42,399 nt of DNA from IMG/VR virus record IMGVR_UViG_3300042923_000974, positions 1-42,399 of that record, one strand, 5' to 3'. The stretch's first letter is position 1, and each line of letters starts with the position of its first letter. Below, piece after piece: positions 6,809 to 13,804 of the stretch. A program made the position numbers and the translations under genes. The stretch is from a virus. The notes beneath the pieces were generated by a model. It was not told the DNA's origin and did not search any database. It was given only the letters and a program-made list of their open reading frames with translations.

Positions 6809-7983
6809 GTGTAGCACACGCTGATCGTGCCCATGCCATACTTTCTGCATCGGGGTCCAAAAGATGGTTGACGTGTACTCCTAGCGCAAAATTAGAACAA
6901 GATTTTCCTGATCAAACAAGTGAATTTGCCCAAGAAGGAACGGCAGCACATGAACTTTCAGAAATCTACCTGCAGTTACATACAGGTCAGATAAGTAAAA
7001 CAGCCTTTTCACGTCGATTAAACAAGTTTAAAAAAGAAAACACCTTTTATTCACAAGAAATGGACGATTACGTTCAATCTTATGTAGATTTTGTTATTGA
7101 ACGTATCAATGAAGCTACTGCCATATCAGCTGATGCTGTTATTCTCCTGGAACAAAGATTGGATTTCAGCCATTGGGTGCCTCATGGGTTTGGTACTGGA
7201 GACGTGGTACTCATTGCTGATAGTGTGATGGAAATTATCGATTTGAAGTATGGGAAAGGTGTTCCTGTTTCTGCTGAAGAGAATACTCAAATGCGATTAT
7301 ATGCACTTGGAGCCATTAATCAGTTTGGAATGCTTTATGAATTTGAAACGGTCCGTATGACTATCGTACAGCCTCGCCTAGATTCGATTTCTACGGATGA
7401 AATGAATGCAGATGACCTTTTACGTTGGGCAGATGATTACGTGAAGCCTAAGGCCGATATGGCGATGTCAGGGGAAGGGGAATTTGTTTCAGGTGTCCAT
7501 TGTCGATTCTGTAAAGCAAGATTCACTTGTCGAAAAAGGGCTGAAGATAACCTCGAAATGGCAAAGTATGAGTTTCAAGTGCCTAACCTTCTTTCTCATG
7601 AGGAAATAGGCGAGATTTTAGCTCAAGCTGATGAGTTACAAAAATGGGCGAAAGAGGTTCAAAGCTATGCCCTAGAACAAGCTGAAAATCATGGAGTGAA
7701 GTTCCCAGGGTGGAAGCTAGTAGAAGGTAGAAGCACCCGTAAATATTCGGATGAAGAGGCAGTCGCTCAAACCTTAATGTCTGAGGGGTATGGGGAAGAC
7801 GTGATTTATTCGAAATCGCTTCTAGGAATCACCAATATGGAAAAAGCAATTGGTAAAAAGGTATTCGCTGAAGTATTGGATGGCTATGTGATTAAACCTT
7901 CTGGTAAACCAACCCTTGTCGTTGAATCGGACAAGCGTCCTGAATTAAATTCTACTGCTTCAGCTGTAGCTGACTTTACTTAG
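6805..7983 (+). CDS. DUF2800 protein, Cas4/RecB-like PD-(D/E)XK nuclease with likely Fe-S cluster
   Basis: A 392-residue protein of the DUF2800 type. Features: SGSKRWLTC near the start (C24), GTAAHELSE (45-53), nuclease core D133 (GTGDVV) and D146-L-K148 (IIDLKYGKG), QMRLY (162-166), and a C-terminal cysteine triad C233, C236 and C242. One N-terminal plus three C-terminal cysteines is the layout that binds a 4Fe-4S cluster in Cas4 and AddB. A DNA end-processing role in phage replication or recombination is likely. It is coupled to the preceding gene (ATGA) and upstream of the DUF2815 and polymerase genes, as in many Firmicutes prophages. Confidence 0.9.
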   Translation: MSVAHADRAHAILSASGSKRWLTCTPSAKLEQDFPDQTSEFAQEGTAAHELSEIYLQLHTGQISKTAFSRRLNKFKKENTFYSQEMDDYVQSYVDFVIERINEATAISADAVILLEQRLDFSHWVPHGFGTGDVVLIADSVMEIIDLKYGKGVPVSAEENTQMRLYALGAINQFGMLYEFETVRMTIVQPRLDSISTDEMNADDLLRWADDYVKPKADMAMSGEGEFVSGVHCRFCKARFTCRKRAEDNLEMAKYEFQVPNLLSHEEIGEILAQADELQKWAKEVQSYALEQAENHGVKFPGWKLVEGRSTRKYSDEEAVAQTLMSEGYGEDVIYSKSLLGITNMEKAIGKKVFAEVLDGYVIKPSGKPTLVVESDKRPELNSTASAVADFT

Positions 7984-7998
7984 AAAGGGGGTCTAGCA

Positions 7999-8160
7999 TT
8001 GGAAGTTAAAACAACGGTTGTATTAGAGCGAAAAGAAATTGAGGAAGCCCTTTCTGATTACCTTGCGGCTAAAGGCTACAAAACAGAAAAAATGAATTTT
8101 CTCAAAAACATCATGACTAACAAGGTTTATGCGGTTGAAGTAGAAGTTTCAAAAAACTAA
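7999..8160 (+). CDS. Small acidic protein, unknown
   Basis: A 53-residue protein with a TTG start after AAAGGGGGTC. It begins with a likely beta strand (VKTTVVLERK), has a helix and ends with another strand (YAVEVEVS). Small proteins of this kind often lie between DUF2800 and DUF2815 genes, but I cannot assign a role. Confidence 0.65.
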   Translation: MEVKTTVVLERKEIEEALSDYLAAKGYKTEKMNFLKNIMTNKVYAVEVEVSKN

Positions 8161-8181
8161 TTATAGAGGAGAAATGAAAAC

Positions 8182-8742
8182 ATGACAGTTACTAAAAACA
8201 CAGACACTAAAGTTGTTACAGGAAAATGCCGTTTATCTTATGTTCACGTATTCGAGCCACATGCAATTGAGGATGGTCAGGAACCAAAGTACTCTGTTTG
8301 TCTATTAATCCCTAAATCTGATAAAGAAACACTTAAGAAAATCAAAGCTGCTACTGAAGCAGCAAAGCAAGCTGGTTCAGCAAAATGGGGAGGTAAAATT
8401 CCTGCCAATCTTAAAACGCCTTTACGTGATGGTGATGAAGAGCGTCCAGATCAACCGGAATATGCTGGTCATTATTTCTTAAATTGTTCAAGTAAAACAA
8501 AGCCTGGTGTGGTAAATGCCAATGTTCAACCAATCTTGGATTCTACTGAAATTTACAGTGGTTGCTATGGTCGTGCTTCCATTAATTTCTATGCTTTCAA
8601 TACTGCTGGGAACAAAGGGATTGCTTGCGGATTAAATAACTTACAAAAGCTTGCAGATGGTGATTACTTAGGTGGGCGTTCACGTGCTGAAGATGATTTT
8701 GATGCTGTTGATTCAGGTGACGATGAGGATTTCCTAGGTTAA
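8182..8742 (+). CDS. DUF2815 protein, SSB-like
   Basis: A 186-residue protein with the DUF2815 pattern: an N-terminal GKCRLSYVHVFEP, then EPKYSVCLLIPK, and near the end SINFYAFNTAGNKGI. The C-terminus is acidic (DDFDAVDSGDDEDFLG), like the tails by which single-stranded DNA-binding proteins recruit partners. It is expected to coat single-stranded DNA during replication, and it neighbours the nuclease and polymerase. GAGGAGAAATG-type site upstream. Confidence 0.88.
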   Translation: MTVTKNTDTKVVTGKCRLSYVHVFEPHAIEDGQEPKYSVCLLIPKSDKETLKKIKAATEAAKQAGSAKWGGKIPANLKTPLRDGDEERPDQPEYAGHYFLNCSSKTKPGVVNANVQPILDSTEIYSGCYGRASINFYAFNTAGNKGIACGLNNLQKLADGDYLGGRSRAEDDFDAVDSGDDEDFLG

Positions 8743-8751
8743 GAGACAACT

Positions 8752-8785
8752 AGAAGAGGAGACTTAGAGTTTCCTCTTCTTTTAT
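8752..8785 (+). terminator. Hairpin terminator after the SSB-like gene
   Basis: A perfect 9-bp stem (AGAAGAGGA with TCCTCTTCT) around an 11-nt loop is followed by TTTTAT. It probably reduces transcription into the polymerase gene so that the SSB-like protein is made in excess. Confidence 0.6.
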
Positions 8786-8804
8786 AGAAATGGAGGTTAG
8801 TAGA

Positions 8805-8981
8805 TTGAAAGACGGATTTGTCATTATGTTTCAAAACGATGGAGTAATTTACCCTATCGCATTAACTCAAGATCAATATGATACGGCTCATTTCTTTTTA
8901 AGTGCATTAATTTCTCCTGTAAGGATTATTAAGGATCAACCTCAGGGAAAAGCGGTTAACCTATTTGGTAAAAAGAAATGA
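8805..8981 (+). CDS. Small protein upstream of the polymerase
   Basis: A 58-residue protein. TTG at 8805 is chosen because GGAGG (8792-8796) lies 8 nt before it; the upstream in-frame ATG at 8790 overlaps that ribosome site. It has beta-type sequence (GFVIMFQNDGVIYPIAL) and a C-terminal GKAVNLFGKKK, which resembles a sliding-clamp or SSB-binding tail, though that is only a guess. The stop overlaps the polymerase start (ATGA). Confidence 0.65.
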   Translation: MKDGFVIMFQNDGVIYPIALTQDQYDTAHFFLSALISPVRIIKDQPQGKAVNLFGKKK

Positions 8982-10966
8982 GAACCTTATCAATCGATAT
9001 TGAGACCTATTCCAGTGTAGACCTTATCAAGTCAGGAGTATATGCCTATGCTGAGGCTCCAGACTTTGAAATCTTACTTTTTGCATATGCTTGGGATGAT
9101 GAACCTGTACAAATTGTTGATTTATACAAAGATGAATTACCAAAAGAAGTGTTCCAAGCACTATACGATCCAAATGTAATAAAGACTGCCTTCAATGCAA
9201 ATTTCGAAAGAACGTGTATCGCTAGACAGATTTATATAAATGAATCCGTTATTGGAATTAATGAAGTCGAACCAGAAGATTTTACTCTTCCTGCTGAGCA
9301 ATGGAGGTGTACAGCGGTTCATGCTTTGACATTAGGGTTGCCAGGTAACTTAGCTGGAGTAGCTAATTCTTTAAATCTAGATGTCCAAAAAGATGCTGCA
9401 GGTAAAAACCTTATTAAGTATTTTTCCGTACCCTGTAAACCTACAAAGGTGAACGGTGGAAGGACTAGAAACTTCCCTGAACATGATGTGGAAAAATGGG
9501 AACAATTCAAAGCTTACTGTATTCAGGACGTTGAGGTCGAACGTGCCATTAAGAAGAAAATAATGAAGTTTGAACCGTCCAAGTTTGAACAAAAACTTTG
9601 GGCGCTTGACCAACGGATTAATGATAGAGGTGTTCAGTTAGATCCTGAATTGGTCCAACATGCTATAGCTTGTGATAACCAGTACCAAGAAAAGCTTTTA
9701 TTAGAAGCTAGTAGATTGACAGGTTTAGAGAATCCAAACAGTGTCGCACAATTAAAAGCCTGGTTAGAAGAACAGGGTTTAGAGGATGTAGACAGTCTTA
9801 CGAAAGAATCCATTCCTATCCTAATCTCAAAAGCTAATAGTGAAATCGTTAAGCGAGTGCTGAGATTACGACAAGAGATGGCAAAGACCTCTGTAAAGAA
9901 GTACCAAGCTATGGAAAGAGCTCTATGTAAAGACGAGAGAGTGAGAGGTTTACTCCAATTCTATGGTGCCAATCGCACAGGCAGATGGGCAGGTCGTTTA
10001 GTCCAAGTACAAAACCTTCCACAAAATAAGCTTATTGATTTAGACGTAGCCAGACAGTTACTCAAATCTGGAGAATATGAAATGTTAGAAATGTTATTCG
10101 AAAAAGTACCATTTGTTCTATCCCAATTAATCCGAACAGCCTTTATTCCTTCACCTGGTCATCGACTAATAGTATCGGATTTCTCAGCGATTGAAGCGAG
10201 AGTTATTGCCTGGTTTGCAGGTGAGAAGTGGAGAATTGATGTTTTTAACACACATGGAAAAATCTATGAAGCTTCAGCAGCTCAAATGTTTAATGTACCT
10301 GTTGAATCGATTACCAAAGGTGATCCATTAAGACAAAAAGGTAAAGTCGCTGAATTAGCCCTTGGTTATCAGGGTGGACCAGGTGCACTGATTCAAATGG
10401 GCGCCTTAGACATGGGGTTAGAGGAAGAGGAACTACCAGGACTAGTGAGGGCATGGAGAAACGCTAATCCAAGTATTGTTCAGTTTTGGTGGGATGTAGA
10501 AAAGGCAGCTGTTAAAGCGGTAAGAGAAAAAACATCGGTACAACTACAACATGGTTTAACGTTCTTTTATGAATCAGGTGTTCTTTTCGTCCAATTACCT
10601 TCAGGAAGACGTTTAGCCTATGCGAGACCGAAACTTAGCAGTGATAACAAATTCGGTAAACAATCTCTCAGTTATGAAGGCTCTGAAAACAATAAATGGG
10701 GACGGTTACACACATACGGTGGAAAACTTGTGGAAAACATTGTTCAAGCTACTGCCAGAGACTGTTTAGCTGAATCATTAGTTCGATTAGATGAGGCTGG
10801 ATATCAAACAATTATGCACGTACACGATGAGGCTGTCATGGATGTTCCAAACGATAAAGGGTCATTAGAAGAAATTGAAAAAATTATGGGTCAATCGATT
10901 TCATGGGCGAAGGGGTTACCACTTTGCGCTGATGGATATGAGACCGCTTATTACAAGAAGGATTGA
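8978..10966 (+). CDS. Family A DNA polymerase with 3'-5' exonuclease domain
   Basis: A 662-residue phage replicative polymerase. The N-terminal DnaQ/DEDD exonuclease has SIDIETYSS (D7, E9). The polymerase domain has motif A DFSAIEARVIAWFAG (D401), motif B RQKGKVAELALGYQGG and motif C HVHDEAVMDVP (D617, E618). There is no 5'-3' exonuclease domain, consistent with a phage enzyme rather than host Pol I. It copies phage DNA with proofreading and works with the VapE-type primase-helicase and the SSB-like protein. Confidence 0.96.
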   Translation: MRTLSIDIETYSSVDLIKSGVYAYAEAPDFEILLFAYAWDDEPVQIVDLYKDELPKEVFQALYDPNVIKTAFNANFERTCIARQIYINESVIGINEVEPEDFTLPAEQWRCTAVHALTLGLPGNLAGVANSLNLDVQKDAAGKNLIKYFSVPCKPTKVNGGRTRNFPEHDVEKWEQFKAYCIQDVEVERAIKKKIMKFEPSKFEQKLWALDQRINDRGVQLDPELVQHAIACDNQYQEKLLLEASRLTGLENPNSVAQLKAWLEEQGLEDVDSLTKESIPILISKANSEIVKRVLRLRQEMAKTSVKKYQAMERALCKDERVRGLLQFYGANRTGRWAGRLVQVQNLPQNKLIDLDVARQLLKSGEYEMLEMLFEKVPFVLSQLIRTAFIPSPGHRLIVSDFSAIEARVIAWFAGEKWRIDVFNTHGKIYEASAAQMFNVPVESITKGDPLRQKGKVAELALGYQGGPGALIQMGALDMGLEEEELPGLVRAWRNANPSIVQFWWDVEKAAVKAVREKTSVQLQHGLTFFYESGVLFVQLPSGRRLAYARPKLSSDNKFGKQSLSYEGSENNKWGRLHTYGGKLVENIVQATARDCLAESLVRLDEAGYQTIMHVHDEAVMDVPNDKGSLEEIEKIMGQSISWAKGLPLCADGYETAYYKKD

Positions 10967-10975
10967 GGTGTTTAC

Positions 10976-11407
10976 GTGATTATCGTACTTACTGAATTTG
11001 TTGAAAAAGTGAAGAGTGAAATGAAACAAGCTAGTAAATCTACCTCAGAAATCATTTCAAATATGAAAAAACCCTATAGAAGAGTATCGATGCCTTCTCA
11101 CGTTAAACGAAAATTGGATGAGCTTGAATTCAAGGTAGATATGTATTCTGTCTCAAAAGTAATTCCCGTACGAATTGAGGGCGTAATCATCAATTATAAA
11201 ATTTATTCAGCTTTCATTAAAAAGTTAAAAGGGTTCAATACCAATCTTACGGTTACTTCAGAGGGAATTGCCCTTTCTTACTGGAAAGAAGGTATTCGGA
11301 ATCAGGGAAAAGGTGTACTGCAACTTTATAACATTTCAGAGTACTTCGAAGGGTTTGAACATATTCCAGAAGCTAAAAGAGTAGATCCGTATGAGCAAGA
11401 AGCGTAA
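10976..11407 (+). CDS. Replication-module protein, unknown
   Basis: A 143-residue protein with a GTG start 5 nt after GAGGTG. The N-terminal third is helical and basic. The rest looks beta-rich (RIEGVIINYKIYSAFIKK, LTVTSEGIALSYWKEG). I do not recognise the family. It lies between the polymerase and a run of small genes and overlaps the next gene by 17 nt. Confidence 0.7.
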   Translation: MIIVLTEFVEKVKSEMKQASKSTSEIISNMKKPYRRVSMPSHVKRKLDELEFKVDMYSVSKVIPVRIEGVIINYKIYSAFIKKLKGFNTNLTVTSEGIALSYWKEGIRNQGKGVLQLYNISEYFEGFEHIPEAKRVDPYEQEA

Positions 11408-11531
11408 ACGTCAGCCTAAGTGGACACTTCTTTATCGTCGTGAAGAAGGACAAGCCGTTTACCTTTATGAGCCACTGAAAAAACATGAGCTCAAATCTAG
11501 GTTAAGAAATGGCTGGAAGCAAATTTATTGA
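11391..11531 (+). CDS. Small basic protein
   Basis: A 46-residue protein starting inside the end of the previous gene. It is rich in Lys, Arg and aromatic residues (SKKRKRQPKWTLLYRR) and could bind nucleic acid. Overlap suggests translational coupling. Function unknown. Confidence 0.55.
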   Translation: MSKKRKRQPKWTLLYRREEGQAVYLYEPLKKHELKSRLRNGWKQIY

Positions 11532-11544
11532 AAGGGTGAATTAA

Positions 11545-12108
11545 ATGCAGTATTACGTTACTCCTCAAGATTATGAATCCGCTGAGAAGCTTGGCATCAG
11601 TAAAGAAAATGTTTATCAAAGGGTACATGTCTATAACTGGCCAGTTGAACGAGCCATCTCTCAGCCGTTATGTAAAGTGAATGCTTATGGGTGGAAAGAG
11701 CATAAGCACATAGCAAAAGAAAATGGGATTCCTTATCGGACTTATCTAAATCGTGTAACAGCAGGGTGGAGCCAGGAGGCGGCAGCAAGTACTCCGTCTT
11801 TGTCTTATAAAGAACGAGGCCTACGAATGGCAAAAGCTAAGGAAAATAAACGTACATTTACCGATGAACAAATAGCCCGGGCTAAAGCGAACGGGGTTTG
11901 CCATCGCAAGCTATGGGCTCGAGTAAAGATATTGGGATGGGATATAGAAGTTGCCATTAATACTCCTAAGTTATCCCCGGAAGAAACTCAAAGGCGAGCC
12001 CATTTAGCTAATCATACGTTCCGAAACCTTCAAGATGCGTATTGGGCAGAAGCTAAGAATAAAGGGATGCAAAAGGGTAGGAGGACGAATAGTGCTTTGC
12101 CTTTATGA
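11545..12108 (+). CDS. Protein with three tandem HTH-like repeats
   Basis: A 187-residue protein with three imperfect repeats, each ending in a similar motif: RVHVYNWPVERAISQP, RVTAGWSQEAAASTP and RVKILGWDIEVAINTP. Each is preceded by a helix beginning A..xGI/V. The shared pattern is GI-x7-R-V-x3-G-W-x2-E-x-A-I-x-T-P at about 45-55 residue spacing. Similar repeats occur in phage DNA-binding proteins and beside homing endonucleases, so a DNA-binding role is likely. AAAGGGTG lies upstream of the ATG. The next gene (HNH) starts inside its last codons. Confidence 0.7.
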   Translation: MQYYVTPQDYESAEKLGISKENVYQRVHVYNWPVERAISQPLCKVNAYGWKEHKHIAKENGIPYRTYLNRVTAGWSQEAAASTPSLSYKERGLRMAKAKENKRTFTDEQIARAKANGVCHRKLWARVKILGWDIEVAINTPKLSPEETQRRAHLANHTFRNLQDAYWAEAKNKGMQKGRRTNSALPL

Positions 12109-12823
12109 CCCAAGAACAAATATTTTAACAGAAACAAATTACATGTATCTTGTGGATTTAACAGGTATGAAAAGGTCGCATTTAGCTACCAACAAAGCTA
12201 AAAAATCGAAGATAACCAAAATTAATTGCTATCTCACTGATAACGAGGTGACGCTAAAACAAAGAAAAATCTGGTACGAATTACAGTCTTATCATAATGA
12301 GACTTGGAAAACGATTCACGGATCGAACGGGAGATTCCTAGTCTCGAATTATGGTCGATTCAAAAGAGTTTACAAAAAGCACACAGGTTATTTACTTCCT
12401 TTTCTTAGGAAAGAAAGCGGTTATCTTCAAATTAAAGTAATGTTTAACGGTAAATATGGTACCTATAAAATATCAAATTTAGTGGCTTTACATTTTGTTG
12501 GTGGCCCAAAGCCTGGTGAAGTGGTTTTTCATAAAAATGGAATTATTACAGATGATTTTTCAGGTAACCTAGAATACATTTCTAAATCGTCCTTAGGTAA
12601 AAAAACTGGATTTAAATCAAAAAGTAAAGCTGTTGTTCAGTTAGATATCCACACGTTAGATGTACTGGAGGAGTACCGTTCAGCTAGGGAAGCCGGTAGA
12701 AAAAACTACATTTCATACCAAGCTGTTTTAGATAATTGCAACCACAAAACGAAAGTCTGTTGTGGAAATTTCCTCTTCATGTTCGCCGATGAATATGAAG
12801 AGATAGAGGGGGCAGTCAATTGA
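12092..12823 (+). CDS. HNH homing endonuclease (NUMOD4 - HNH - NUMOD1)
   Basis: A 243-residue protein. The NUMOD4 motif (WKTIHGSNGRFLVSNYGRFK) starts near residue 70. An HNH core follows (LVALHFVGGPKPGEVVFHKNG, then NLEYIS), and a NUMOD1-type DNA-binding repeat lies near the C-terminus (SAREAGRKNYIS, then NFLFMF). I chose the GTG at 12092 because AGGAGG precedes it; the open frame upstream lies inside the repeat-protein gene. It is a free-standing homing endonuclease, a selfish gene that spreads by cutting related phage genomes. The second histidine region (VFHKNG) is typical, so it may be active. Confidence 0.85.
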   Translation: MLCLYDPRTNILTETNYMYLVDLTGMKRSHLATNKAKKSKITKINCYLTDNEVTLKQRKIWYELQSYHNETWKTIHGSNGRFLVSNYGRFKRVYKKHTGYLLPFLRKESGYLQIKVMFNGKYGTYKISNLVALHFVGGPKPGEVVFHKNGIITDDFSGNLEYISKSSLGKKTGFKSKSKAVVQLDIHTLDVLEEYRSAREAGRKNYISYQAVLDNCNHKTKVCCGNFLFMFADEYEEIEGAVN

Positions 12824-13293
12824 GAATTATTAAAAAGATAATCAACGATCTCTTAGACCGACAAGAGGAAAAAGGGGTTAAGACATACGGACACACTTTA
12901 GAAGATTGCCCAGATGGAGATTTTGACTGGCAACAAATGACGATTGAAGAGTTAATCGATGCGCTTCAATACCAGGTGAAATTGAACCTAATGTTAAAGA
13001 AAAACCTATTAGCGAATCAAACAGATACAAATAACGTCCTAATCGATGTCGGTAGAGAACGAAATCGGCAGAATGAAAAATGGGGTCTACAAAGGCACCC
13101 TCATGGTGATTGGTTAATGATTTTAGGGGAAGAGTTCGGTGAAGTTTGCCAGGCATTGCAGAAACATAAAGGTTGGGGTAAAGGATCAGATGCAGATGAC
13201 CTATACACTGAATTACTTCACTTAGCTGCCGTTTCAGTAGCCATAGCTGAACAAGTAAAGGAAGAGCGTGCCAATGCGTTGTCCAGAGTGTAA
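12820..13293 (+). CDS. MazG-like nucleotide pyrophosphohydrolase
   Basis: A 157-residue protein whose C-terminal half has the MazG-like pattern: DVGRERNRQNEKWG, then GEEFGEV (EExxE) and a second helix with TELLHLAAVSVA. The final metal-binding Asp of classical MazG is not obvious. The N-terminal half (1-70) is an additional acidic domain. Such phage enzymes hydrolyse unusual or excess dNTPs, or alarmone-like nucleotides. Start TTG overlaps the HNH stop (TTGA). Confidence 0.75.
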   Translation: MRIIKKIINDLLDRQEEKGVKTYGHTLEDCPDGDFDWQQMTIEELIDALQYQVKLNLMLKKNLLANQTDTNNVLIDVGRERNRQNEKWGLQRHPHGDWLMILGEEFGEVCQALQKHKGWGKGSDADDLYTELLHLAAVSVAIAEQVKEERANALSRV

Positions 13294-13615
13294 CAGTGAC
13301 AAATTGAAAGTCACTGACAGCCGTTACTATGATTCTGGGATATTGCAAAACACTAAGAAGCGAAAAAGAATATGTAAAGATTGCAACCATTCCTTTTATT
13401 CTTTTGAAATTTGTTATTCGAAGGAAGAAATTGAAAAAGTCATCGTGGCTTTGGATCAGAAACGTTATAAAGCCCACTGGACCAATGATGAAGATAAACA
13501 ACTAGTTCAAATGTATAAGGAAAGATATAGCAGAGCTTCCATAGCTGCTAACTTAGGAAGAACCTATGAAGCTGTTAGAAAAAGAATACTTATCTTAGGG
13601 TTAGTTAAGGAGTAG
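13274..13615 (+). CDS. NrdR-like zinc ribbon plus Myb/HTH DNA-binding protein
   Basis: A 113-residue protein. The N-terminal zinc ribbon (C3, C6, C34, C37; MRCPECNSDKLKVTDSR) is close to that of NrdR. The C-terminal domain is a SANT/Myb-type helix-turn-helix (HWTNDEDKQLVQMY, then SRASIAANLGRTYEAVRKRI). The ATP-cone of NrdR is absent, so it is not NrdR itself but probably a phage transcription regulator. ATG 13274 fits AAGGAAGAG better than the GTG at 13268. It overlaps the MazG-like gene by 20 nt. Confidence 0.8.
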   Translation: MRCPECNSDKLKVTDSRYYDSGILQNTKKRKRICKDCNHSFYSFEICYSKEEIEKVIVALDQKRYKAHWTNDEDKQLVQMYKERYSRASIAANLGRTYEAVRKRILILGLVKE

Positions 13616-13624
13616 GAGGGTAAT

Positions 13625-13783
13625 ATGTCCAAACAAGAACGTTTACAGTATCTCTTAAGCTATCATCACAATTTATGTTTGCAAATGGGCGCTGCTCGTA
13701 CACATGAAGAATATGAAAAAATCAATCATCACCTTGGTGTTTTGGAGGAAGAAATCGATTCATTACTTTGGTATCAAGATTAA
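13625..13783 (+). CDS. Small helical protein, unknown
   Basis: A 52-residue, mostly helical protein (SKQERLQYLLSYHHNL, then LGVLEEEIDSLLWYQD) with AGGAGGG upstream. It lies directly before the VapE-type gene and may be a partner of it, but there is no direct evidence. Confidence 0.65.
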   Translation: MSKQERLQYLLSYHHNLCLQMGAARTHEEYEKINHHLGVLEEEIDSLLWYQD

Positions 13784-13804
13784 AAAAGAAAGAAGTGATC
13801 AAGT

